Positions 1-7,619 of a stretch of DNA of 64,000 bases are shown piece by piece; the stretch's first letter is position 1; every line of letters begins with the position of its first letter. Origin of the DNA: Tsukamurella sp. 8F (GTDB taxonomy: Bacteria > Actinomycetota > Actinomycetes > Mycobacteriales > Mycobacteriaceae); assembly GCF_029167375.1 (NCBI RefSeq), contig NZ_JARFTP010000006.1, positions 1 to 64,000 on the forward strand. Direction: 5' to 3'. The translations under genes were made by a program, and so were the position numbers. Under the pieces are notes generated by a model. The model was not told the origin of the DNA and made no database searches. It saw nothing but the letters and a program-made list of their open reading frames with translations.

Positions 1-211
1 CCAACGCTCCGAACCCCTCCACGAACTCCGCCTGGATGCGCAGCACCCGCCACGGATCCGTATGCAGCCAGTCCGAGTCGTCCGTGTTCGCCAGCAGTCG
101 CTGGTCGGTGGTCGAGTTCTCATAGAACCGGTCACCCTGCAGCCGCACAGGCCCGCGGTAGCGACGCGCGCTGCGGGGCGACGATGACTGGCCGGCGCTG
201 GGAGTGGTCAT
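1..211 (-). CDS. TIGR00730/LOG-family Rossmann-fold protein (N-terminal part, runs off the window)
   Basis: Only the first 70 codons lie in the window; the gene continues past position 1. After a low-complexity start rich in Ser and Arg, the product reads into DTDPWRVLRIQAEFVEGF-like sequence (here with HTDPWRVLRIQ around residues 50-60), a stretch I associate with the entry helix of actinobacterial TIGR00730 proteins. That family (lysine-decarboxylase-like, LOG) has a Rossmann fold; characterised members release cytokinin bases from their monophosphates. In mycobacteria such genes lie beside dapE, which agrees with dapE at 10 kb. The ATG at 211 is the first in-frame start; no strong ribosome site precedes it. 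The catalytic PGGxGTxxE motif would lie outside the window, so the function is inferred from the N terminus only. Confidence 0.75.
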   Translation of the reverse strand, partial: MTTPSAGQSSSPRSARRYRGPVRLQGDRFYENSTTDQRLLANTDDSDWLHTDPWRVLRIQAEFVEGFGAL

Positions 212-294
212 TCCGGGGAGCCTACTTCCCGCCGGCGGCACGTCGGCGCCCGGTTCACACCGACAGGTACCGCACCCCGGGCGGGTCACCGAGC

Positions 295-435
295 CGCGCC
301 GCCGCCGACCTGCCCGACCTCCACCGCGACCCGTTCGACCGGATCTTGATCGGGCAGGCGAAGGTCGAACGATTGACCCTGGTCACCCGTGACGCCGCAA
401 TCCACCGGTACGACGTGGACACCCTCGAGGTCTGA
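295..435 (+). pseudogene. VapC-type PIN-domain toxin, 3' remnant
   Basis: The last 45 or so codons match the C-terminal third of VapC PIN-domain ribonuclease toxins: LPDLHRDPFDRILIG followed by LTLVTRDAAIHRYDV, which holds the conserved late Asp-Pro-Phe-Asp and the TRD strand carrying the last acidic metal ligand. Upstream of this the frame turns into Arg/Pro-rich sequence with no PIN N terminus, no DxSxL start motif and no VapB antitoxin gene, and the frame runs antisense over the 5' end of the neighbouring TIGR00730 gene. I read it as a 5'-truncated toxin fossil. It could also be the 3' end of a gene broken by rearrangement; it should not make active toxin. Confidence 0.55.
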
Positions 436-513
436 CGGCGCCCCGCTGGCCGGACCTCAGCGTGTGAGGAGACTGCGCAGCGACCTCCGTGTCCGACCGA
501 TGGGGACGATGCA

Positions 514-732
514 TCACACCTGCTCGGAGTCCCGGACCGTCCGGGCACCGCGGCCCCATGCGAACCAGAGCACGGGGCCGAGGACGGGAAGCACGAGCAC
601 CACGATCACCCAGACCAACTTCTCCACCGGCTCGGCGAAGCGAGCTGCCAACACGGAGACGAGCGCGGCGACGAACACCCCGATTGCAGCGATGAACAAC
701 AAAGTGGTTGCGATCAGTAGAATCGACATCAT
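514..732 (-). CDS. Small two-helix membrane protein with PLD-nuclease N-terminal (PLDc_N) fold
   Basis: Seventy-two residues with two hydrophobic helices (about 4-28 and 38-60) and the VLPVLGPVLWFAWGRG signature of the PLDc_N family, in which short proteins of this kind are membrane-bound and of unknown function. Two consecutive ATG codons follow an excellent ribosome site (AGGAGG at a normal distance). It is the last gene of the long minus-strand operon, 18 nt after the porin gene. Its job there is unknown; similar proteins occur next to ABC exporters and stress genes, so an accessory or stabilising role in the membrane is a guess. Confidence 0.75.
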   Translation of the reverse strand: MMSILLIATTLLFIAAIGVFVAALVSVLAARFAEPVEKLVWVIVVLVLPVLGPVLWFAWGRGARTVRDSEQV

Positions 733-750
733 ATTGCTCCTCCTCGGTAT

Positions 751-1542
751 TCAGACGCCGGAGAACAGGTTCACTGGGCCGCCGCGGGTGTTGAGCGCGA
801 TGTTCGCGGAGTCCGTCGACCCCACGAACGTCGCGAACGACCGTGCCTTCACCGCTCCACCGCACTGGTCCACGACCACCTCGACCGAGTCGTACTGGAT
901 CACCGCGCTCGCCGACCTCTCGGCATTGAGGAGTCGCTGACTGAAGACAAGCTTGGTCACCTGCCCTGCCTTGAGGACGAACTTGAACGAGGACGTGATC
1001 CCGGCGTTCACGTCGGGTGAGACGGATCCGTCCACTCTCCCGGTGCCCGTGACGCCGCCCCTCGCATTCGCCGACGGAGTCTGGCCGCTGACCCCGCCGC
1101 TGCCCTCGATCGATGGCGTGACCGACAACCCGGCTCCCAGATTGCCGGCGACACCACCGTCCACACTCGGGTTCAACGTGACGTCCAGTCCGCTCGACAG
1201 ATCGGCCTGGCAGCCGACGAGCAGACCTGCCTGAAGGATCCCGTCGGGCGGCCCATACGCACCCTTGGGGACTGCGACCGTCACCGTCGAGATTCCACTG
1301 AAGTACCCCATGTGCGACAACTGGTTCGGCGCGACGGAGACGATCCTGTTGACCACCTGGCGCGTCGTCTTCAGGGTGACCGTGACCTTCTCGGGTGTCA
1401 CATACCTCCGGGTGTTGTCGGGCACCTTCTGCCAGGTGTCGGCCTGCGCGGTGGGAGCCCACCCAACAATCACCGCCGCCCCAGCGACCATGATCACCCA
1501 GAGCCTCCTGCCACGGCCCGTCATAGGCATTGCTCTCTTCAT
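751..1542 (-). CDS. MspA-family outer-membrane porin
   Basis: A 263-residue exported protein. A signal peptide (Arg-rich start, hydrophobic core, cleavage after AQA near residue 34) is followed by features of the MspA porin family: GILQAGLLVGCQADLSSG, a Gly/Val/Ser-rich hairpin region (about 110-170), SFKFVLKAGQVTKLVF, and the terminal VRSYATLTTSTD-like segment, here KARSFATFVGSTDSAN. MspA monomers assemble into octameric beta-barrel channels in the mycobacterial outer membrane. It is longer than classical MspA (about 184 mature residues) and has two cysteines, around residues 104 and 228, which could pair. The start at 1542 has GAGGAA upstream; an earlier in-frame ATG at 1578 is less well placed. 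It lies 62 nt behind a lipoprotein gene of an ABC-exporter operon, an uncommon setting for a porin. Confidence 0.72.
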   Translation of the reverse strand: MKRAMPMTGRGRRLWVIMVAGAAVIVGWAPTAQADTWQKVPDNTRRYVTPEKVTVTLKTTRQVVNRIVSVAPNQLSHMGYFSGISTVTVAVPKGAYGPPDGILQAGLLVGCQADLSSGLDVTLNPSVDGGVAGNLGAGLSVTPSIEGSGGVSGQTPSANARGGVTGTGRVDGSVSPDVNAGITSSFKFVLKAGQVTKLVFSQRLLNAERSASAVIQYDSVEVVVDQCGGAVKARSFATFVGSTDSANIALNTRGGPVNLFSGV

Positions 1543-1604
1543 CGAAGTGTTCCTCGTCCCTTTCCGCTCACTCGCCACGCGCGGTGCGCGGCGGTCGTAT
1601 CGCC

Positions 1605-2090
1605 CTATCGGGCCTGTCCTGCGATGGTCGGTCGGCCCCCCTCGGGCGCCGACGGTGGCGACGAGGTCGGCTGCGTCCTCGTCGCCGTCGTGCTGGCAGG
1701 CGTAGTGGTCGGCGGCTGCTGTGACGTAGTCACCTGGAGTGGCGTAGTCGTGGTGGTCGCTGGACTACGTGCGCTCCGAGTCGCCCATGGCGGCAAGACT
1801 GATTCCGTGTCGCTTCGCGGCGGCGCACCACGCGCCGGGGGCGCAACGGTCACCACGTCGGTGGTGGACGTACCTCGGACCGTCGCCGTCTCGGTGCGCA
1901 CCACGGTCTCGCCGGGCTCCCGCATCGGTGCGGCCCCGCTATCGCCCTGTACCTCGGGGATCCACGTGGCTACGCGACCCGTCTCCTCTACGACTTTTCC
2001 GACGTCGAACGCCTGGCAGGCACTGAGCAGGCAGCTGCCTGCCACAAGTGCGAGACAACCGCTTCGAAAGTCGATTCCCTTTCTTGTCAT
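1605..2090 (-). CDS. Lipoprotein with Thr/Pro-rich tail
   Basis: A 161-residue predicted lipoprotein. A short signal sequence ends in the lipobox LLSAC, so Cys25 would be acylated, followed by a small folded part up to about residue 60 and a long Thr/Ser/Pro/Ala-rich tail that looks disordered. No known domain is recognised. The start at 2090 is chosen because the next upstream ATG would place about 19 residues before the signal core. The stop of the preceding permease gene lies 1 nt upstream, so the two are almost certainly cotranslated. The tail could span the cell wall between membrane and mycomembrane; that is inference. Confidence 0.75.
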   Translation of the reverse strand: MTRKGIDFRSGCLALVAGSCLLSACQAFDVGKVVEETGRVATWIPEVQGDSGAAPMREPGETVVRTETATVRGTSTTDVVTVAPPARGAPPRSDTESVLPPWATRSARSPATTTTTPLQVTTSQQPPTTTPASTTATRTQPTSSPPSAPEGGRPTIAGQAR

Positions 2091-2091
2091 A

Positions 2092-3150
2092 TCATTCCGC
2101 CCTTCTCCCCATCTCGAATACCTTGGATGGACTCCCGATGAGCACATGAGTCACGATCAACGACAGGGCGAGCAGGCCACCCGCCACCAGCGCCAGGTCC
2201 ACGACCCCGACCCGTGCGTCACGCATGTCCATGCGCGCGCCGACCATGGTCGCGGTCAACGCGCTGGGCACGGCGATGGCACACAGCACGTACAACTCGC
2301 AGAGAAAGATGCTGGAGACGCCGACCCGTGAAGCGCCGGAGACGAAATACGCTGTAACAGTGCCCTTCCGAAGCGCGAGGAAGAGCGTGAGCACAACGCA
2401 GAACGCCGCACAACACAAGCCGGCGAGAGGGAGGCCCGACCTGGTCGCGAGGACGTCGGCGGCTCGGTAACCCGAATAGTCCGAGAATTTGCTGACCTGC
2501 CAGTCACGAGGGCCGGCGAGCGCCTGCACCACCTCGTCCACATAGTCGACGTCCTTCTGCCCGGCTTCTAGGATGCACTTTCCGCGAATCGTCTGCGGCA
2601 GCGCCGGGACGAGCACGGTACGGGCGAAATAGTCTGTGCGACCGGCGATATCCGGCAGCATGGCGACCCGACTCCGGTAACCGTCGACCGTCATCGTGTC
2701 TCCACGGCGAAGCCCCAGCTCCCGCGACGCGACGGTGCCCACTGCCGAGTACCCCTCGGTCGCACCCGTGGACAGCATCTCGAATATGCCCGGCGTAGCG
2801 GCGAGGGCTTCGATCCCACCGTCGGGATGCGCTCCTATGCGCGCGTTCTCCAGCGCAGCGATCGTGCCCGCGTGCGTGAACGCCGCCAACTGCGCGAGCT
2901 GTTCGCACTCGGCCCCGAGGATGCCGAGCCGACCGCCCCCGGGCGCCGCATCGCGTGACTCCACAATGTAGATGTAGGCGCCGTGCCGAACTGCGGACTC
3001 CTCGTTCCGCCAGGCGTTGGAACTGAATCGGGCGGCCACGTAGCCCGGGGCCGACAGGCAGGCCACGATCGTGACGAGCAACAGAAGGGCGCGAATCGGC
3101 GTCGCCCGCAGATTACTCAGCGCCTCGACCACCACAGATCGGAACGTCAC
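2092..3150 (-). CDS. FtsX/MacB-type ABC transporter permease (second pair)
   Basis: A 352-residue permease with FtsX-like layout: one N-terminal helix (about 18-38), a large extracytoplasmic domain (about 40-235) and three C-terminal helices (about 240-262, 275-303, 310-340). This 1+3 topology is typical of MacB/LolE/FtsX-class permeases that extract or move substrates mechanically rather than through a classical channel. The GTG at 3150 overlaps the stop of the ATPase gene as GTGA and has GGAGGGG just upstream, which fixes the start. It pairs with the adjacent ATPase and adaptor. The periplasmic domain is too diverged for me to name a substrate. Confidence 0.82.
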   Translation of the reverse strand: MTFRSVVVEALSNLRATPIRALLLLVTIVACLSAPGYVAARFSSNAWRNEESAVRHGAYIYIVESRDAAPGGGRLGILGAECEQLAQLAAFTHAGTIAALENARIGAHPDGGIEALAATPGIFEMLSTGATEGYSAVGTVASRELGLRRGDTMTVDGYRSRVAMLPDIAGRTDYFARTVLVPALPQTIRGKCILEAGQKDVDYVDEVVQALAGPRDWQVSKFSDYSGYRAADVLATRSGLPLAGLCCAAFCVVLTLFLALRKGTVTAYFVSGASRVGVSSIFLCELYVLCAIAVPSALTATMVGARMDMRDARVGVVDLALVAGGLLALSLIVTHVLIGSPSKVFEMGRRAE

Positions 3151-3854
3151 GGCACCCCTCCCGAGCGGTCGATCCGGCCGTCCTCGAGCCAAACTGTCCG
3201 GGTGCACCGGGCGGCGACGCGTGGGTCATGAGTCGCGACCACAAGCGTCCGGATGCCGCGCGCCGACACCAGAGCATCGATCACCTGCTCCGTGCTGGCC
3301 GAGTCGAGTGACGCAGTCGGCTCGTCCGCCAGCAGTACCCGTCTGGACGCAATCAGCGCGCGGGCGATGGACAGCCGCTGCTGCTCGCCTCCCGACAGGA
3401 CAGAAGCGCTCGATCGAAGAGAACGCCCCAACCCGAGACCGACCAGGACGTCGCGGCATTCCGATAGTGGGGCACCGGGTGCCCTCCGAGCGCCGTCGAC
3501 CCGCAGTGGCACCGCGACATTGTCGAGAACCGACCGGCCGGGCAGGAACGACGGCGTCTGTCCCACCCATCCGAAGCCGAGCTGCCTCCGTGCGCGATTG
3601 CGATGCCGCGACGCCTTCGCCACCTCGACGCCGCCGATCCGTACCGAGCCCGACGACCACGCGGTGAACATCCCGAGAATCGCCATCAGAGTGGACTTTC
3701 CGCTCCCCGATGGCCCCATCAGCGCCAACGCCTCGCCCTGGTGCACCTGCAGGGACACGTCCGACAGGATCGTCGTCCTGCCCGCGACCTTGCCGACCGC
3801 GTCCAGCGCGATCACCGGCGGCGCGCCCTCCGACGGCTCAGCAGGCCGGCTCAT
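3147..3854 (-). CDS. ABC transporter ATP-binding protein, MacB/LolD class (second pair)
   Basis: A 235-residue ATPase with a complete motif set: Walker A GPSGSGKST (about 47-55), Q-loop region, signature LSGGEQQRLSIARAL (about 153-167), Walker B VLLADEPTASLD (about 173-184) and the H-loop in ATHDPR. The extended signature and the ADEPTASLD form are typical of the LolD/MacB/FtsE class that works with FtsX-like permeases. Its start overlaps the end of the adaptor gene by 17 nt and its stop overlaps the permease start by 4 nt, so the three genes form a translationally coupled adaptor-ATPase-permease unit. Confidence 0.92.
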   Translation of the reverse strand: MSRPAEPSEGAPPVIALDAVGKVAGRTTILSDVSLQVHQGEALALMGPSGSGKSTLMAILGMFTAWSSGSVRIGGVEVAKASRHRNRARRQLGFGWVGQTPSFLPGRSVLDNVAVPLRVDGARRAPGAPLSECRDVLVGLGLGRSLRSSASVLSGGEQQRLSIARALIASRRVLLADEPTASLDSASTEQVIDALVSARGIRTLVVATHDPRVAARCTRTVWLEDGRIDRSGGVP

Positions 3855-5088
3855 TGCCGCTGTCCGATGGATTGGCCACCACGATTGTCCCCGGGCTCAG
3901 ACCGTCGACCGTCGCCTGCCCCGACGCGGCGTTACTCGCGACGACGGTGACCGATCGACCGAGATATCGCTGCCCGCTCTTCACCGCGACGCATTGATCC
4001 GCGCGCGGGCTGTCGTAGACCGCCGTCACGGGTACCGAGACGCTGGTGGCGCTCACGTGCGACTTGATCGTGCCGTCGACTGCCACGGGCCTCTTGGGGT
4101 CGGGCTCCACCGCTAGTGCCGCGTCGATAAGTGCGTCGGCGTTGCTCGCGTCGACCTGCACTCGATCGCCTGTGATGGGCACGCTCATGCCGTTCAGCTC
4201 GAAGGTGCGTCGGACCGGCACGTCCGGCTTCGACGCCGAGCCGTCCGCATCCAGCGTCACCCGTCCGAGCGAACGGGCCGAGACGAACATGGGTGTGCCC
4301 ACTGCCGGTAGACCTATCCCGACACGCACATTCGAGCGCGCGATCGAGACCGAGGGCCACGGCAGCCACACCGTCCACTGGGGATCGAAAACAGGTCCCA
4401 CCGACTTGACGGCGCCCGCTTCCGTCGGCGCCGCGGTCGTTGTCGTAGCGCCGGTGGTCGTGGCGGCAGCCGTCTGCGTTGTCGACGGCGAACCGTTGTT
4501 CTGGATCGGTGTCGCTGTCGGGCCCAGTATTCCGGTGGTCACCGGTGCGGCCGCCAGGCCCAGCGTCCTGGTCCACTTCGTCACGGCGGCGGCGACCATG
4601 TAGTCGAAGGTGTTCCTGCGTACCGAGACGGGTCCCATTCCGGCGTCGTTCAACAACCTGCGCAACTGGACCACGTCGTCACCCGAATCCCCTTCTTTGA
4701 GAACGCGATAGAAGGGCCGAGCGTCGTGGTAGGCGTATCTGTCGATACCGTCGATCGCGAACAGCCGAGCTCCGCTGGACACGGTCGCTCCTCGCGAGAC
4801 GTACAGGGCAGTCACCGTTCCCGCGTATCCGGGCGATGGGGTGACGACCCCAGGCAACACCTGGATATTGATCTTGCCCTTGACGTCCGACGGCGCCGAC
4901 GGCCGCCCTACCGTGACTTCGATCACCTCCACCCGGCCGGCCGCACCTGCCGCGTGTGGGCGTTCCGACCGCCAGAACCAGAACAGGGCCGCGATCTGCA
5001 CCGCGATAACCACGATCAGCGCGGTACCACCGATCCACGTACCGCGTGGCGCGGGCAGCCCCTCAACACGATTCGACTCTCTCGCCAT
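3838..5088 (-). CDS. Membrane-fusion (periplasmic adaptor) protein with peptidoglycan-binding-like motif
   Basis: A 416-residue protein with one N-terminal membrane helix (about 20-41), then a beta-rich barrel/lipoyl-like segment (PSPGYAGTVTALYVSRGATVSSG, glycine-rich hairpin typical of HlyD/MacA adaptors, about 80-105). A peptidoglycan-binding-like motif, LKEGDSGDDVVQLRRLL, follows near 130-147. Next comes a Thr/Ala-rich linker (about 200-230) and a C-terminal barrel with VAVKSGQRYLG and VDGLSPGTIVVA. This order is common in actinobacterial adaptors encoded with MacB-like ABC transporters. The protein would link the inner-membrane transporter to the wall. It follows a lipoprotein gene by only 3 nt. 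Confidence 0.82.
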   Translation of the reverse strand: MARESNRVEGLPAPRGTWIGGTALIVVIAVQIAALFWFWRSERPHAAGAAGRVEVIEVTVGRPSAPSDVKGKINIQVLPGVVTPSPGYAGTVTALYVSRGATVSSGARLFAIDGIDRYAYHDARPFYRVLKEGDSGDDVVQLRRLLNDAGMGPVSVRRNTFDYMVAAAVTKWTRTLGLAAAPVTTGILGPTATPIQNNGSPSTTQTAAATTTGATTTTAAPTEAGAVKSVGPVFDPQWTVWLPWPSVSIARSNVRVGIGLPAVGTPMFVSARSLGRVTLDADGSASKPDVPVRRTFELNGMSVPITGDRVQVDASNADALIDAALAVEPDPKRPVAVDGTIKSHVSATSVSVPVTAVYDSPRADQCVAVKSGQRYLGRSVTVVASNAASGQATVDGLSPGTIVVANPSDSGNEPAC

Positions 5089-5091
5089 CCG

Positions 5092-5757
5092 CTACTTCAA
5101 CGCCTTCAACGCATCAGCCAAACCCTCCATCGCGGACGGCCCCATCGTGTCTACATAGTTTGTGGCGCAGCCGCTTCCTGAGTCACTCCCCGATTCCCCG
5201 CCGGCCTTCTTCTCGTGGGAGTCGCGATAGACCCGCTCCACCTCATCCTGTCCGGCACCAGCCGGAACGGCGATGCCCACGCGGCGAAGGCACGCGGCGA
5301 AGGTGTCGACCGCACGACGACGCTCGTCCGCCGTCGGGGCATTCTGCATCGTCCACACTGCGTCCACCGCATCCACATCGGTCCGACACGTCTGGACCTT
5401 CTTCTCCGACGCGTCATATGTACTCATGTCCGACCCGTAGTCGACCTGCAGACGATCGAGCGAGAGCTGACGACCGCCCGAATCGACCACAGCCAGTCCA
5501 GCGGCCTCGACGCACTGGGTGAACTTCTGCAGAGCCTTCTGCATCTCGGCGCGACTCACCTTCTTGTCTGCCAGCGCATCCCGCTCGTAGGCAGACAACG
5601 TCGCCAGCAACCTGGATCCGGCCGACTCCTTCTGCTCTGCGGGTGGACCTCCACATCCAGCGAGCACGCCCAGACAGAACGCCACTCCCACGACGACGAC
5701 GGCCATGGCGCGCACGCACCGGCCAAGTCCGGGCGGTGCTGTATCGACAGGCATCAT
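5092..5757 (-). CDS. Lipoprotein of the export operon
   Basis: A 221-residue predicted lipoprotein: a hydrophobic signal ending in LGVLAGC, with Cys35 as the acylation site, then a mostly helical mature part with four cysteines (in TQCVEAAG, VQTCRTD, AACLRRVG and GSGCATN), which could form two disulfides, and repeated Asp/Glu-rich helices. No family is recognised. Two adjacent ATG codons at 5757 and 5754 follow AAGGAG, 2 nt after the upstream permease stop. By position it belongs between the first ABC pair and the adaptor gene, so a substrate-capture or assembly role is plausible but unproven. Confidence 0.78.
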   Translation of the reverse strand: MMPVDTAPPGLGRCVRAMAVVVVGVAFCLGVLAGCGGPPAEQKESAGSRLLATLSAYERDALADKKVSRAEMQKALQKFTQCVEAAGLAVVDSGGRQLSLDRLQVDYGSDMSTYDASEKKVQTCRTDVDAVDAVWTMQNAPTADERRRAVDTFAACLRRVGIAVPAGAGQDEVERVYRDSHEKKAGGESGSDSGSGCATNYVDTMGPSAMEGLADALKALK

Positions 5758-5759
5758 CT

Positions 5760-6962
5760 CTACTCCTTCGGTGACAACAGCAGGCCAACAGCTTTGGTGG
5801 AACTCGTCATGAGCGTTGACGCCAGTGCGACCAGCCCGCATACGAGCGGGATGAGCAACAGGCCCAGGACCGACGGCAGCACGGTCGGCAAGATCAAATC
5901 GCCGGCCTCGAGGAAGGAACCCGAAACGAATCCGCGAACGACCGCATACGCGACCGCGATGGAACCGAGCACGCCGAGAGCGAAACCCACGAGTGCCGCC
6001 ACCGCGCATTCGAGGCCGATCATCAGCCCAACCCGTGGGACCGACCAGCCCGCGGCACAACGGATGCCGATCTCGTAGCCACGCGCGCGCAGCATCTGCC
6101 GGACGAAGAGCCACAGCACCAATAGGCCCACGGCGATCATCACGGTGCGGAACACCGCCGCAAGCGCTACGAACGACTGCAGCGATTCAGGAACCTCCGC
6201 GCTCATCTGAATCTGCAGGTTGGCACGGTATCCCGCGGCCTGGAGCTCGCGCAGCGTCCGGTCCGCCTCCTGCTGCGTGGCGAACACGGCGGAGATCGAA
6301 GCGTAGCCGTCCGGCAGTCCGTCCGGCGAACCGCTGCCCGCGACATCTCGCAGCCACTCGCGCGCGGTGGCGCCCGCGATATACGACGCGTTGGTGGAAT
6401 CGACCTGCCACCGCTCGTCGTAGAGCGCAGCCACCGTCACGACGTGTCGCACCGATTCGGTGTGTCCCGGGGACAGCGATCTGTTCGTCAACACCACCAC
6501 TCGGGTTCCGAGGTACGGTCGCATGTCCCGGCCGTGCAGCCGCGCGGGCACCACGATCGCTCCACCGAGATCCTGTGGAAGCGCGCCGGCGACGATAGGG
6601 GGCGGCATCTCCGTGCGGAACGAGTACAGCGCAGTCGTCTCGGTCGACGCGAGACGCGCCAGCTGGAGTTCGCCGCTGAGGAAGACATTCCCCGTAGCGT
6701 CGGCACTGTGCCCTCTCACAGCTGCTACGTCGGCATCGGTCAGCTTCGGATGAGCAGCGGACGCATCAACGATCACGGTCCTACTCGCGACGGCGGCATC
6801 CAGGCGATTGAGGTAGATGCCCTCCGAGCGATCGGCGACGGTGATACCCGCGAGGGCGACGGCGACACATACTGCCACCAGCAACACCAGGCCTATATAT
6901 CGGGAACGCAGGCCGGCGAGGTTGGCCACCACATTCCGAAGCAGTCGTCCCGCCCGCCTCAT
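5760..6962 (-). CDS. FtsX/MacB-type ABC transporter permease (first pair)
   Basis: A 400-residue permease of the same 1+3 layout as its downstream partner: a first helix at about 21-43, an extracytoplasmic domain to about residue 260, and three helices near 265-293, 310-345 and 360-390. The first extracytoplasmic part (about 45-130) resembles the MacB periplasmic core in length. Its start overlaps the ATPase stop by 4 nt (ATGA). It is only distantly similar to the second permease by eye, so the two pairs are probably not a recent duplication and might form two transporters or one heteromeric machine. Confidence 0.85.
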   Translation of the reverse strand: MRRAGRLLRNVVANLAGLRSRYIGLVLLVAVCVAVALAGITVADRSEGIYLNRLDAAVASRTVIVDASAAHPKLTDADVAAVRGHSADATGNVFLSGELQLARLASTETTALYSFRTEMPPPIVAGALPQDLGGAIVVPARLHGRDMRPYLGTRVVVLTNRSLSPGHTESVRHVVTVAALYDERWQVDSTNASYIAGATAREWLRDVAGSGSPDGLPDGYASISAVFATQQEADRTLRELQAAGYRANLQIQMSAEVPESLQSFVALAAVFRTVMIAVGLLVLWLFVRQMLRARGYEIGIRCAAGWSVPRVGLMIGLECAVAALVGFALGVLGSIAVAYAVVRGFVSGSFLEAGDLILPTVLPSVLGLLLIPLVCGLVALASTLMTSSTKAVGLLLSPKE

Positions 6963-7606
6963 CGATCGCTCCCCAATTCGATCACGCGGTCCGCTATCTC
7001 CCGCGCGTGCCGGTCGTGGGTGGCCAACAACACCGCGGCCCCGCTGTCAGCGACTTTGCGCAGCATCCGCGTGATGGTGTGGGCGCTATCCGCATCCACG
7101 CTCGCCGTCGGCTCGTCCGCAAATACGACCCGGGGATGCTTGCCGAGGGCGCGAGCGACACCCACCCGTTGGCGTTGTCCACGAGAAAGCCGGCCGGGCA
7201 GCTTGTCCCGCTGCGACGCCACACCGAGCTCGTCGAGCATGAGTTCCACCGTCTCCGGGTCCACCGAATCGTCGACCAGTGTCAAGTTGCCCCCAACCGA
7301 CAGATGGTTCACCAGATTCACCTCTTGGAAGATCATGCCCACCGATCGCGCGATGAGTCTCCGTCGTTCCCCGGCTGTGCTGCCACTCCAACCAGTACCC
7401 AGGAGATCCACCTCACCGCTCGTAGGCGGCACCAGCAGGCTGGCCAAGGCGATAGCCGTCGACTTCCCGCTGCCGGACGCACCGCACAGTGCGACGATCT
7501 CGCCTGACGCGACCTCGAAACTCGACTCCGCAAGGGCCGTATAGCGCCCGTAGACCTTGGTCACCGCATCGAGCCGGATGCTCGCATTCCGTTGGTGATC
7601 GGTCAC
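6959..7606 (-). CDS. ABC transporter ATP-binding protein, MacB/LolD class (first pair)
   Basis: A 215-residue ATPase. Walker A is GASGSGKST (about 42-50), the signature is LSRGQRQRVGVARAL (Arg replaces the usual second Gly-preceding residue of LSGGQ), Walker B is VVFADEPTASVD, and the H-loop is in LATHDR. The start is taken as the GTG at 7606, which follows GGGGGAAGG closely and gives the normal N terminus (IRLDAVTKVYG); an upstream extension of the frame is Pro/Ser-rich and overlaps the preceding gene. It lies 13 nt after the stop of the large membrane-anchored protein gene and overlaps its permease gene. Confidence 0.9.
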   Translation of the reverse strand: MTDHQRNASIRLDAVTKVYGRYTALAESSFEVASGEIVALCGASGSGKSTAIALASLLVPPTSGEVDLLGTGWSGSTAGERRRLIARSVGMIFQEVNLVNHLSVGGNLTLVDDSVDPETVELMLDELGVASQRDKLPGRLSRGQRQRVGVARALGKHPRVVFADEPTASVDADSAHTITRMLRKVADSGAAVLLATHDRHAREIADRVIELGSDR

Positions 7607-7619
7607 TGCCTTCCCCCCT

